Assembly: GCF_021134715.1 (NCBI RefSeq)
Contig: NC_060020.1
Location: forward strand, 5,952,001 to 6,016,000
From: Daphnia pulex
Lineage: Eukaryota > Arthropoda > Branchiopoda > Diplostraca > Daphniidae
Reading direction: 5' to 3'
DNA length: 64,000 bases
The notes below the pieces were generated by a model. The model worked only from the letters and a program-made list of their open reading frames with translations, was not told where the DNA came from and searched no databases. The position numbers and the translations under genes were made by a program. The stretch's first letter is position 1, and each line of letters begins with the position of its first letter. This document shows positions 13,162 through 23,599 of this stretch, piece after piece.

Positions 13162-14400
13162 TGAAATCTAAGAAATATCTTTTCAGTTGACTTCAGTGTA
13201 TCTGTTACATAAATAATAACGTAATAATGAATTTTAATATTTCTATTTAGTCGCCGAGATCAGGATAGTTGGTGAATCAAACGTTAAGTCCAGTCGACAA
13301 TCTACGGAAACTTTTGCGACCACATTTTTTTAGTACTCGGCTAATTTATTTATTTATATTTTAGTTTTTGAAAAATTAAAAGAGGTATAAAAAATATCGC
13401 TATCTAGCGGGGGTAGTAAAGATGCTAATGTGCCGCGCGCTTTGCGTTGCCCAGGTTCCCCAGGGCGTCTAGGAGGGCATGCGATGTACGCATGCATCTA
13501 GAATCACCGGTAATATTCAAGATTATTTATGAGTGGAGTGTTGCTTCCCTTATTATCTGGTATCTCTTTTGCGTTGGCCGAATTCTTCAACCATAAGGGC
13601 ACAAATATACGTACCTCAACACATCCTTAATAATTAATGAAGGCAAGTAGTTCTTTTTTTTTTTTTTTTTATTTTCGGGTGGCATTTAACTAACTGTTTT
13701 TCTTTTCTCAATCTAATAGTAAACGAATGCAGAGTCGCGACTTTCCTGCTGTCCTCTGTTCCACACGTTCCACTGCCACCAATTAGATATATGGTGTCAT
13801 TAAACGAGTTGTTTTGAAAACCCAAGAGTAATGCTGTTTAAACACACACACACTAGGTATTTTAATTTGAACTAAGCCCGCTTTTCTCCGAGTCTGAAAA
13901 TCGCGAGTTTTTTCTTGAATATTAAGCATCATGTCGTGAACTCATAAAATGAAAATGTTTTGTGTTTGTAAACGGCTGACGGTTGGGGGTACCGGGTACC
14001 CTCTCTAGTCTCTACATCTGATGGCTGGAGCTACCCTACCCCTTTCTGACGGCTGGGTGTACGGACCCTATCCTTCCCGGACCCTACCCTTTCCAGAACC
14101 GTCAGGCCGCTAGGGGCGCTGTGACGGCCGGGTGTTCATCCGTTCCGTCCGTCGTCCGTGGATGCTAAAGGCTGTTACTAGGTCTGCATTTCTAAAAAGC
14201 CGACTGTCCTTCAAACGTTCGAAATGGCAGATTTATTCATCCACCGAAGAAATGACTCAAATGTCAATTGGTATTTTTTTAAAGTGAATAAAGTTTAAGC
14301 CATTACCATTTATGATTTGATATTCATTTTGATATTGGTTTTTGTAGACCCATCCCCATCCCCAGCAACCTGAAGAAAGAAAAAGGCCAATTTCCATGGC
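13162..14400. other. Intergenic spacer with GC-rich repeated motif
   Basis: This spacer has no supportable gene. It is AT-rich except for 13975-14160, where a GC-rich block carries three variants of TGACGGCTGGGTGT and several CTACCCT-like words. A poly-T run is at 13651-13669. Confidence 0.5.
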
Positions 14401-14620
14401 CTTCAGAGTTCAGACTCGAAGGTCGCAGAGATAATTACGTAAAACATGTTATGCAGTGGTGTAGAGGTTGGGTGAGAACGGGAAGTTTTGCATCATTATC
14501 AAAAAGGTCCAACAGCCGCAAGGCTTGAGAGGAGGGGTGAGAAAAAGTCGTATAATATGATGCGAGAGAAAAGTTGACAGGGATCAGTCGAGCGAGTATC
14601 TCCGACCCGGCAGCAGCTGC
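14400..14620 (+). promoter_or_regulatory. Promoter of a tyrosine-rich secreted-protein copy (plus strand)
   Basis: This block resembles, in opposite orientation, the DNA upstream of the two minus-strand tyrosine-rich copies (24680-24860 and the duplicate 29366-29546). Shared words include GGTGTAGAGGTTGGGTGAG and an initiator-like ATCAGTCGAG near 14581. A TATA-like GTATAATATG is near 14550, roughly 30 bp upstream. The match reads as an ancestral promoter kept with one of the broken gene copies. Confidence 0.5.
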
Positions 14621-15125
14621 ATTCTTCGTCGTAATATCAGGTCACAATCACGGGTAAATATTCTGTATTTCTACGTGGAATTTGTACCATTTTATTTTTT
14701 TTCTATTTGATAATAAGTCCGTTATTGTTGAATATTTAATATTGTCTATAGTTAACTATGCCGTCGTGCTGCTATGGGTTGTTGTATCGTCGATGGCTGG
14801 GTCGACCACTGATGTACCGACGTCTCCTGAGTAAGGCGGATACCAAACCGCAACGCCACCGCCTTACTACACAACACAACGACCAGATACTACACCGAGG
14901 TAGCACTGTTGGGTTTACAGTTAAACCACCAAGGATCCAGATTATTACACCACAACTTAAGCTGCTCCTCGAGCTACACTACCAAAGCGCTAGAATACTA
15001 CGCCGAGGCACCTACTGAGACTACGCAACTACGTATGTTGTCCCAACCTACGACACCGAGGCTCCAGCTTATTACATCACCAAAGCTGTCGTAAACTACA
15101 CTGGAGCGCCCAAGTACGACAGAAA
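14620..15125 (+). pseudogene. Decayed tyrosine-rich secreted repeat protein, copy 1
   Basis: Exon 1 is reduced to a degenerate start region near 14640. The next exon begins after an acceptor at about 14751 and reads as a signal-peptide remnant followed by short Tyr/Thr/Ala repeats of the type YYTTTYAxPxYYTEAPKYYT, scattered over several frames. The repeats cannot be read through in one frame, so this is a pseudogene. It resembles the three other copies in this window. The family looks like an extracellular, possibly cuticle-associated, low-complexity protein; that role is an inference from composition only. The copy ends abruptly where the AIF-like fragment begins. Confidence 0.65.
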
Positions 15126-15282
15126 TCAGTCAAGTTAGCTTCTCGGACACCCAACCCCGTAGCTCCGAAGTTTTGAATAAACTTCGTTTGAAACGGTGGT
15201 ACGACAAAGAGTGAAGGTAAGCTCTTTATTATTGTAATTTTGTGGAATATGTAATTATGACTTGTTTTCATTTCTTGTCTGT

Positions 15283-16360
15283 TTTTCGAACAAGACGAAT
15301 TCTACTGCAATCGCGTCGAATTGTGAAAAGCAAAGATAACACATTCGTACGTGTACACCGCGCCGTTAAACTTGACATTGTCGGTCGGCAAGCCGCACTT
15401 GTCGATGGCCGTACATCACCTACGACCAGTGCGTTATTGCCACAGGTGAACAATTTATTCCAAACAAAATTCGTCTTTAAAAGTCTCAATAATTACACCT
15501 TTATGGAATGTTGAATAACTTTGACAATCTTCCTGCTTGATAGTATCTGAGAGTCTATTTATACTGCTAGCAATTTATTTCTGTGGTTACGAATCACTCT
15601 AAAAATGGCCTTTATTTTCTTGTTAGGTGGCAAACGAAAATCTTTTCCAATCCCTGAGCGGTGCCCTTAAAGATGCCTACGAGCACGTCACGCTGTCCCG
15701 CAACATCGATGGCGCTAACACATGCCGAGTCCTCTAAATATTTGAGCCAATGGACAACCGAGAAGGAGAAAGCGGAAAGTGTTAATGTGTTGCCCAAAGC
15801 TAATGTTGAGGGTGCAATTTTGGAAGATTACAAGGTCGCATTGACCTTAAACGATGGTCAAAAGGGTAAATAGTTATTTCAGTACATGTAATTGTACTGA
15901 TGTTAATTAAAATCTAAAATTTATTTCAGCAGATTTAAACTGACCATGTCGTCGCTGCTGTCGGTTGGGACGCAAACATGGATTTGGCTGTCGCTTTTGG
16001 CTTGGAAATAGATTCCAATTATGGTGGTTATCGAGTCAATACCGAACTTGAAGCACGATCGAACGTCTAGTTGGTAAGAATCCTTGAACATTTTATTTTA
16101 TATTAATTGTAGTATTTGTGATTAAAACTTAATCAACATTGACTGCGTGCTCTGATGTTCTTGTTAGATGAATGAATTTCTTGTTGAATTAGATTCTAAT
16201 TATTGGGTTTGGACTTTATATTTTATTAGGCTGGAGATGTTGAGTTCTTTTGTGATATCAAATTGGGTCGTTGTCGTATGGAACCTTACCACCATGCTGT
16301 TGTATCAGAGCGATTGGCTGGAGAGAACAATACTGGCAACGAATCGTGGATGAACAACTG
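15283..16360 (+). pseudogene. Apoptosis-inducing factor (AIFM1-like) pseudogene fragment
   Basis: Four consecutive segments match the middle of mitochondrial AIF, a FAD-dependent oxidoreductase. Near 15330-15450 is GRQAALVDGR followed, after a two-base slip, by ITYDQCVIATG. Near 15715-15866 is YLSQWTTEKEKAESVNVLPKA ending LTLNDGQK. Near 15942-16070 is [20 protein letters not shown], continuing to LEARSNV with TAG in place of the expected Trp. Near 16231-16350 is [14 protein letters not shown] continuing to [10 protein letters not shown]. Introns still sit between the segments, so this is a genomic, not a retro-transcribed, copy. Frameshifts, an internal stop and the absence of the N-terminus and C-terminus make it non-functional. 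Confidence 0.82.
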
Positions 16361-16364
16361 CAGT

Positions 16365-17335
16365 GCACTGTCACCAAGTGCATTCTTCGTCGTATTATTA
16401 GTACGCAATCGGGTAAATATTCTGTTACATGGAGGTTGTCAGTTATTTAATATTAATATTCCAATTATTTACCGCCCAGTTAACTATAGCGTCGTGCTGC
16501 TGTTGATTGTTGTACCGTTGATGACTGGGTTGACCTGGTGTACTCATGTCTCCTGGGTATGGTGGATACCGAATCGTAATGCCGCCGCCTTACTACACAA
16601 TAACAGCATACGCAATTACCAGTTACTAGACCGCCAAGGCACCAGAGTATTACACCACACCTTATGATGCTACAAGCTACTACACGAAGCCCTCAAATTT
16701 AACTTTGCCCCGAGTTACATCAATAAGGAGTTCGAATACTACACCACCCAGGTATTGGAGTCCTACACGACTACGTATGCCGCCCCAGCCTACTACACCG
16801 AGGCCTTAAGTACTACTCTGTGCCCAGCTACTACACCGAAGCTCCAGCTTATTACGTCAACCAAGAGTACCACACCTAAACGCACAAATACTACTTTGCC
16901 CCGAGCTACGCAACTACAACTGAGGCGGTCCACTATTACGCAGCAAATACTTACTACACAGCGGCTGCTCCTTCGTACTACGTTGATCCGAAATACTATG
17001 ACTCAATTTTACTACACCACAACCTACGCCACTCCTAGCTACTACACCGAAGCCCCCAAGTACTACACCAAAAAGGCCGAATATTATGCAACCGTGAATG
17101 CTGCCTCAGTTTACTACACCGAGAAACACAAGTATTAAGCTGCTCCAACCAATACCAAACAGAGGTTCCGGTTTATTTCACCACCAAGGTCACCGAATAT
17201 CACACTACAACCAACGCTGTCCCCACTTTCTACACTAAAGTTCCAGAGTATTACTCTGCCACGAGTTACCAAACACTAAGGCACCTGAATGTTACACCAT
17301 GACCTACGCTTCTTCATTTGTCTAAAGTGGGGCTT
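16365..17335 (+). pseudogene. Decayed tyrosine-rich secreted repeat protein, copy 2
   Basis: This is a second plus-strand copy, starting directly after the AIF-like fragment. The start region near 16372-16420 matches that of copy 1. The exon after the acceptor near 16480 encodes a hydrophobic leader ([13 protein letters not shown]), consistent with an ancestral signal peptide. Repeats such as YYTEAPKYYTKKAEYYA follow, with several internal stops and frame changes. Copy 2 is longer than copy 1 and shows the repeat unit most clearly at 16750-17140. Confidence 0.65.
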
Positions 17336-18455
17336 CTAAATACTAGCCGAAATTTCAATTTTACTTAGTTGTGTTCAGATATGTACGTCGTATGCAGTTA
17401 CTAATCACTGGTATTGTTGTTTTTCATTGAGAAAATACATTTTTAAATGCGGGTTATTATCTTGTACAAAATGTCCTAGTAACTTAAATACTTTTAACGT
17501 TACCATGATTCCTACGATTTGCGAATGAAAAACTTCAAAGTTGTAAGAAAAAATTAAAAGGAATTGCTTTATTGTCCCACATCCACTCACAATTCCACCA
17601 CACATTTTAAAGACACATATAAACATACATACATATAATTAAATTAACCCGTAGACTACCACGCCATACAACCCGTAGATTGTTCTCTACTACTCTACTA
17701 TCCCTGGCCAAGGTGGGACTTGCCATTGCTGACAAGTCCGGGCTGACACGGTGACAGGAGAATCCATCACCGCATCGACAAGGATGAAGTCCCTATGGTG
17801 CATTGCCTAACAGGCGCCTTGCGGCAAATTTTGGGATGGTGCGACTCTCCGATCCCGCGGCATGAAAACCACGAGGCCGAACAGCGCACGCAGCCCGTGC
17901 TAAGGAGCTCAGAGGGGAAAACCAAGGTGTGGCAGACAACGGGTAAACAAACACAAACGAAACAATACAAACAATACGATGATCCACGTTGATGACGAGT
18001 CTCGGTGACGGCAGCGATTGTCACTTTCCGTTTCGAGTGATCGTTTTCCAGTGATGGTCTCTTTCCATTACCAGAAGTATTTTGTTGGCGCATTCTAAAT
18101 CAGATAAAAATAATTGGATTAGAATACAATACACACAGCCTAATAATGTGAGTAACTTGTAAATGATGAACTTACATCCATTCACTCCACCGAGTTTCGT
18201 TCGCACCAGGAGCAGGGGCAACATCCGACGGAGACTTGTGACGATATTTAAAGATGAGAAAATCCATCTTCTCGACGTCTCCTCTGCATTACCTGAATAA
18301 AGAGAAAACAATTCTTATTTAGTGACATGCCAATAAAAGTTACATAATACAGAATTACAGATAGAAACAATAATCAAGTTTCTTTAGCTCAAATATTTAA
18401 TGATGAAATTATTTAAACGTTAAATCAAGCTTGCAATATTGAGAACTTTTAACTG
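17336..18455. other. Unassigned sequence with possible minus-strand exon remnants
   Basis: An AT-rich part (17336-17640) is followed by a GC-richer block (17650-17990) of unlike composition that I cannot assign. On the minus strand, around 18175-18285, a frame reading GDVEKMDFLIFKYRHKSPSD ends at a GTAAGT donor, and another open piece lies at 17990-18093. They look coding-like but were not recognised. Confidence 0.3.
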
Positions 18456-18844
18456 AACAAAGCTCACTTGATAGTCTTAAAAAAAAATTCCGGAAGTATA
18501 CCGGAAGTAACCACAGCGCCTCAACCATTGAGCTGTCGTCAACTTAAACCACATATTCGTGATCTCCATGAAATTTGGGGTCGATTAGGTGTGATTTAAA
18601 CGAAATCCAAAATTTGGCCAAAATCGAAAATTTTCCTGAACTATAGTTCAGGAAAATTCTCGAAACCGGAAGTACGCGTACGTAAAAAACAAAACATGAA
18701 CTTTACCACACATTTGACGAGGATTACGAATATGTGGTTCTTTTGTACGTCAGATGAATATTAACTTAACTACTGACTGAAATGAGTAAACCCGGAAGTA
18801 GAAAAAAAACCACATTATTAAAAATCTAACAAGTGAGCTTTGTT
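18456..18844. mobile_element. MITE-like palindromic element with terminal inverted repeats
   Basis: The 15-base end AACAAAGCTCACTTG (18456-18470) is repeated in exact inverse at 18830-18844. Inside, a perfect 30-base palindrome occupies 18629-18658, almost at the centre. A second inverted pair (CCACATATTCGTGATC against GATTACGAATATGTGG) sits between ends and centre. CCGGAAGTA occurs four times. The 389-bp element has no coding capacity, as expected of a non-autonomous foldback or MITE element. A target-site duplication was not clear. Confidence 0.6.
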
Positions 18845-19389
18845 TGTGAAATAGTTATCGTCAGTTATCACTACAAAATTACCACCAAAAAGGGTCGATA
18901 AAGGTTTAAAGAGATGTGCAAAGTTACTGAAACCGACTGTTTTGACAGCTAAAAATTATCGAAAAGCCATCTAGCGTTAGAAAAAAGAAACGTCCAAGTA
19001 AAACTTTGAGCGTAAGAAGGGCCCGATTTTGGAATTATTACAGACACAGATTTTAAAGCAAGTAGATAATCTACGAAAATAAGTAAATCGTCGGGTACCT
19101 GGCCATAATCCCGTGGTGAGTGACTGTATGTGTGTAACAGCGGCACGGAAGCGACCACTGAAGTGTTCCAACTCGTCAGTGAAGTAAGACAAGTTGTTTA
19201 TTGTGTAAGAAGCTGGATGAGCGTACGTCGGGAAGATAAGGATGGAGCAGAACGTTGGTCATGGGAAAAAGCCAGCGTTGGATCAATAATCTCCGTGTCA
19301 GGACCACACGATTCCATAAAGAAACTGCGTGCCCTTCAAAAAAATGAAAGTTTTACATTAATGAAAATATAACAATGAATAAAGCATAT

Positions 19390-21010
19390 ATCAATCTTTA
19401 CCTTTTCTAAGAAGCACACTGAAATGTTAATGATGAAAACCGTAATAATCGAATTACGTTCAACAACCTCAGTTTCTTTCAGGATGGCTGCAACTCTGTC
19501 TAAATGGATGAAGCCACCAACTACTGTGGGTTGACTCATTGGCTCACCATCTACTTTATTCCGATTAACAAGTGCATTCTGAAAAGATCTGACCAATGCA
19601 TCGTAACGACCTCCGGTCGCTAAGACGTCGTCAATCTTAGTTCTGGATTTTAAAATATCATGTTAATCAATAGTACTTTTGAATAAATGGGAGTAAATCT
19701 TACTTTCTCAAGTTCGATCGACAAACAAATCGGAAGACCATACCTCAATGGGTAGTGTAGTTTTGAAGGGCGGTGTCGATGCGTATGCTATAGGTATTTC
19801 GTAACCCCATGCACTCAGCGTGAGTGGCAATCGCGTCAAGCTCGTGTAGCGCTTGTTTGGCCAAAGATGCTGCTTCTCCTTACCGACTTATTAAATTTGT
19901 CAACGCAGTTGTAACCTTGGCCACACTTCCTTCCAATTCCAACAAATTTAAAAGCATATCAATCGACTGGCGCGAGATAGCCAATTTCGCTGTTTTGTTT
20001 TGAATTTTCCCTTCGGATTTCGAGCGCCTTTTAAGTATGTGGCAAAGCTCCAAACGCTTGTCCTCGGGGATGCCACAGTGGATCAGTACGGCTTTAAGAA
20101 GCAAATGATGTCCCAACTCGAGCGTTATTTTCCTTTCAATTTTCAAGCGCTGATCGGAGAAAACGTCTGAAATTGTGACCAAAACTTCAGCATCTGCAAG
20201 TACTGATGACGGTGAAGGGGTTACAATGTCGAATGCGAGTTCCGGGAACGACTTGGGGTTGGGGAAGGCCTACGAGTTTTCTTTCGCTATAAACGTAATC
20301 TATGCAGTAACGTTTTAGCCAGGTGAGATTGGAACGGGGGATTTGAATCGGGCAAAAGGAGTTTGAAGATCCGTTGGTAAAGTCTGAAAGTATAGAGCAA
20401 CATGGCAGATTAAATTATGCTTCGATAAATTTATACGATACAACAAGATATTTTACCACTATGCTACCGGCGTGATTCATCAGAAGAACCTGTGAGAATC
20501 CTTGATTTGGTTGACTCTTCTTAGGAGATAATGTCGGAGACTATCAAGAATAACAAATCGTTAATATTGAGGGGCCAGCAAGCTTATTCCATGAGACCTA
20601 CTTTAAAGTAAATAGCCCCTCTTCGCTGACAATGTTTAACAACAAATTCTTGCACGGCCTGAAAAATCCAGGATGATTGCTGCAATCCTGCTGAAGAGGT
20701 CATGTCCATATTGTAGACTAGATCTTCAGAGATGGTCATTTTTTGCTGAAAACATGAAGCCACCAAATGTTTGTACGCTTTGTTCTGTGTGTTGGAAAGA
20801 GTATGGCGGATCATTTCCTGTAATTCAGCTTCTTCTAGCTGTGGAGGAGGCAAAATCGGGGATTGAAGCAATTCCGTGGACGAGGGGCGCGCACTTGGAT
20901 TGTGATTCAGTAACCAATTAATTAACTGAACCTGGTGAAAGAATAACAGTTAAAGATTGCTATTTAATGCTGAAGATGAGTTTATAATATACCTCTTCGC
21001 CAGTTAGATT
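19390..21010 (-). pseudogene. GCN2 (eIF2-alpha kinase 4) pseudogene fragment
   Basis: Minus-strand segments follow GCN2 order. Near 20935 is the end of the kinase domain (INWLLNHNPSARPSSTELLQ). It is followed by the linker into the HisRS-like domain (LPPPQLEEAELQEMIRHTLS, ~20850). Then come FPNPKSFPELAFDIV (~20250), LLLKAVLIHCGIPEDKRLEL (~20080), AKQALHELDAIATHAECMGL (~19850) and ATGGRYDALVRSFQNAL (~19600). GCN2 phosphorylates eIF2-alpha during amino-acid starvation, sensing uncharged tRNA through this HisRS-like domain. Here an in-frame TAA near 19880 and frame shifts near 20270 and 20330 break the reading, and most of the protein is missing, so it is a decayed partial copy. Confidence 0.8.
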
Positions 21011-21721
21011 ATCTGAAACCGGGAGAACAATTTCTGGTAATCAAAGAGAGCTTAGGACCTTTATTCTACGAAAGTTCTGTGGCTGGCTGCAGACGACCGA
21101 TGCCACGCTACATTGAGTATCGATATTTAAGAAACTAAATCGATGCGACATCGTGTGAAATTTGACAATTACATTCACAACGTCAATGTACCATTGATCT
21201 GTAAAATAATTTATGAATTGTGTTATTTAAAATCCACTTTTAACTAAATCATTCAAAATCATATGAATTTGCAAACAATTTTGATTTCGTCCCAATATCT
21301 CATTTTTTGGCAACGCAGCGATTGTGCCCCGCCCATTTCTTGTATGACTAATTGACTATTCAGATTGCAATTTTGGGCTACAGCGTGAACATCATCGTCG
21401 CCTGCGTCGGCCAATTTTGCATTTGCGTAAGCTGATTCACTCCATTGCCAAAAATTCCAAAAGTAAAGTAAACGAAATCTTGTAACGCCTTTACCCGCCT
21501 TTTAGCCCTTAAAAGTGAATAACGCATTCGCTCAGTAACGTGTGAGTTATTGTGAGTCAATTTTATGTTTTAACAACACAACATTACTTCATTCTCCTGG
21601 CTGTAAGCTGTCCCGTAAGATTTTAGTGTTAAAATGTATTGTGGTATTGTAGTAGACTAGTGTCGTATTGTAGTGAAGTAATGTTGTGTTGTAAATCTAC
21701 TCCCCTAAACTAGACTTTAAC
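21011..21721. other. Spacer before the tandem duplication
   Basis: No gene could be supported here. A repeated TAATGTTGTGTTG word occurs on both strands near 21575 and 21680. An unassigned open stretch reads on the minus strand at 21378-21560. Confidence 0.35.
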
Positions 21722-21755
21722 CAAAAGCTATTGGTTTATTTTTCAAAGCCACACA

Positions 21756-22552
21756 ATGTGTGTCCAGTTCCGTTGTTCGATCTGCATGGAGCTCTTCGGT
21801 TACTCTGATGTTGTCGTGGCTCCACCATGTGGGCACACATTCCACAGCCAATGCATTCGACAATGGCTTGGGTAGCACCTTTAATACAGTTTTCTTGTTG
21901 ATATCCTTAACATCTTTTTCCTTAAATGTACAGTACCCATAGAGATTGTCCAACCTGTCGTCAAGCCTCTTCAATTAGAGAACTTCGAAGGGTATTTTTG
22001 GATTCTGTTGAAGTGGACCCTGCCAACCTACAACTTAAACTGGATGAAATGTCAAGGTAGTGAATAATATAAGCTAACATTTAAAGCTTTGTTTCAAAGT
22101 TTAATTTCCATAGGGAACTTAACACTGAAAAACAACTCAAGCAGTTTGCCGACGAAGAGTTAAGAAAATGTCGAAAACTCCTTAGCACTTCCCGCCTTGA
22201 ACTTGAGAAAACCAAGAATCAATTGAAAGAGAAAGTGGACTCTGAATATATTCAACAAAAGCTGGAAGAAATGACCAGGTAGTGAATAATATAAGCCAAC
22301 ATTCAAAACTTTGTTTCAAAGTTTAATTTCCATAGGGAGCGTAATAGTCAACTACAACTAAAGCAGTTTGCCGACGAAGAGCAGTTTGCCGACGAAGAGT
22401 TAAGAAAATGTCGTGTACTCCTTATCACTTCCCGCCTTGAACTTAAGAATGCGAAGAAGGAATTGAAAGAACAATCCAGCTTGGCAGAAGCCCGAAAAGC
22501 AAAACTAATAGAGGAGCTTGAGGCCCTTACGGAGTCGATCTCATCACTTTAA
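21756..22552 (+). CDS. RING-H2 / coiled-coil E3 ligase-like protein, copy A
   Basis: Exons 21756-21871, 21934-22056, 22114-22278 and 22336-22552 join in phase to 206 residues. The N-terminus is a complete RING-H2 finger: Cys7, Cys10, Cys25, His27, His30, Cys33, Cys44 and Cys47, the last pair in DCPTCRQ. A Lys/Glu-rich coiled coil follows, in which QFADEELRKCR recurs. The layout of RING then coiled coil, and the run after the finger (IRELRRVFLDSVE), recall TRAIP/no-poles ubiquitin ligases, but the protein is much shorter, so only TRAIP-like is justified. Compared with copy B it has a 21-base internal duplication (QFADEEQFADEE) and lacks about 48 C-terminal residues because the frame stops right after TESISSL. 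Confidence 0.72.
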
Positions 22553-23260
22553 GGCACTAAAAAGAAGAGAGGACAAATGAAAATTAAAGGTAAAAACTGT
22601 TTATCATTACTGATATAGGATATTTAACGACATTTAACTGGTGAAATTATTTAATTATTGACTTAATTAAATCTTCGTTTTCGTTTCATTTCGATCGTTC
22701 GCCGCCGTTCCATAAACAGATCCATTGGTGAAACCGATGAGAGGTTGCTGAAATTCAAGACTGATTGCTAAATTCTCGACTCTGAGGTTGTACAAAAATC
22801 CTCATCATCCACTTGTATTGTAAATATTTTCCATCTTTTGCCTGTTCATTTCGTCATGCCAAGTGTGCACTGTCCTCACCGTTTAAGACTATTTAATCAA
22901 CCCAAGATGCCAAAGTTCCTGTCTTAAATCGATAATCGATCAATTATTTAATATTCTTCATAAAATACCGTAAGAAATTTATAGCCACGGCGAGCAATTT
23001 TTGTAACATGTTCTGCTAAATTTTTCTAGCTCGATCAGCATAAGAAAAGTATAAAAAATGTGACACGATTTTTCTTGTATACAGATTGGCCGATTTCGTA
23101 TACTTGAGGATTGAATACACAATATGTTGACTTTGAAATTCCTGCCTTATCAATTCATTAAATTACCTTTTTCGAAATCAAGTTTGTTGTAAGAATGATT
23201 TGATAAAAAGCTGGTGGATGATTTGCCTTCTAGCCCATTCATTCTTCTTCACAAGTAAAT
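22553..23260. other. 3' region of RING copy A
   Basis: This is AT-rich 3' UTR and spacer, matched closely in unit B (27229-27946). A palindromic ATCGATAATCGAT lies near 22928. I see no coding exon. Confidence 0.45.
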
Positions 23261-23529
23261 TCACTGTTTTTCGGCAGATTTCTTGAGCTCATTAAATGCT
23301 TCCAAGCGTTTAAGCCATTCGTTCCAATAGTGCTCGCACAGTTTTTTATCTAAAGTTAGAACATCGGCAGGTCGACCGGTTGGATACGCGACCACTAACA
23401 AGGCGTTTTCCATCTGCTAGAATGTAAAAATTTGTAATGTGGAGGTGCAAAGATTAAATTTCCAAAACTGATCATTATTCTAAGTATTACCCTAAGTGGA
23501 TATCTTTCATCAGCATTTATTGCACCAAT
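23261..23529 (-). CDS. Unrecognised two-exon fragment, copy A
   Basis: On the minus strand, exon 23491-23529 (IGAINADERYPLR, after an AG acceptor) joins in phase to exon 23261-23413. The latter begins MENALLVVAYPTGRPADVLT, contains LCEHYWNEWLKRLEAFNELK and ends in TGA. Both splice sites are canonical and the composition is protein-like. No upstream exon or promoter was found. The family was not recognised, so this may be the 3' end of a gene truncated by the local rearrangements. An identical-looking copy is in unit B. Confidence 0.4.
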
Positions 23530-23599
23530 CTAATTTGAGCCAATTATCGGCAGGAGGAAAGATACTTGAGGAGAAAATAGAGACATGCACTTGTGATTT

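Noticed and set aside
17650-17990. GC-richer block that looked like a possible retrotransposon end
   Set aside because: No reverse transcriptase, integrase or protease motif and no long terminal repeat were visible, so no element type could be assigned.
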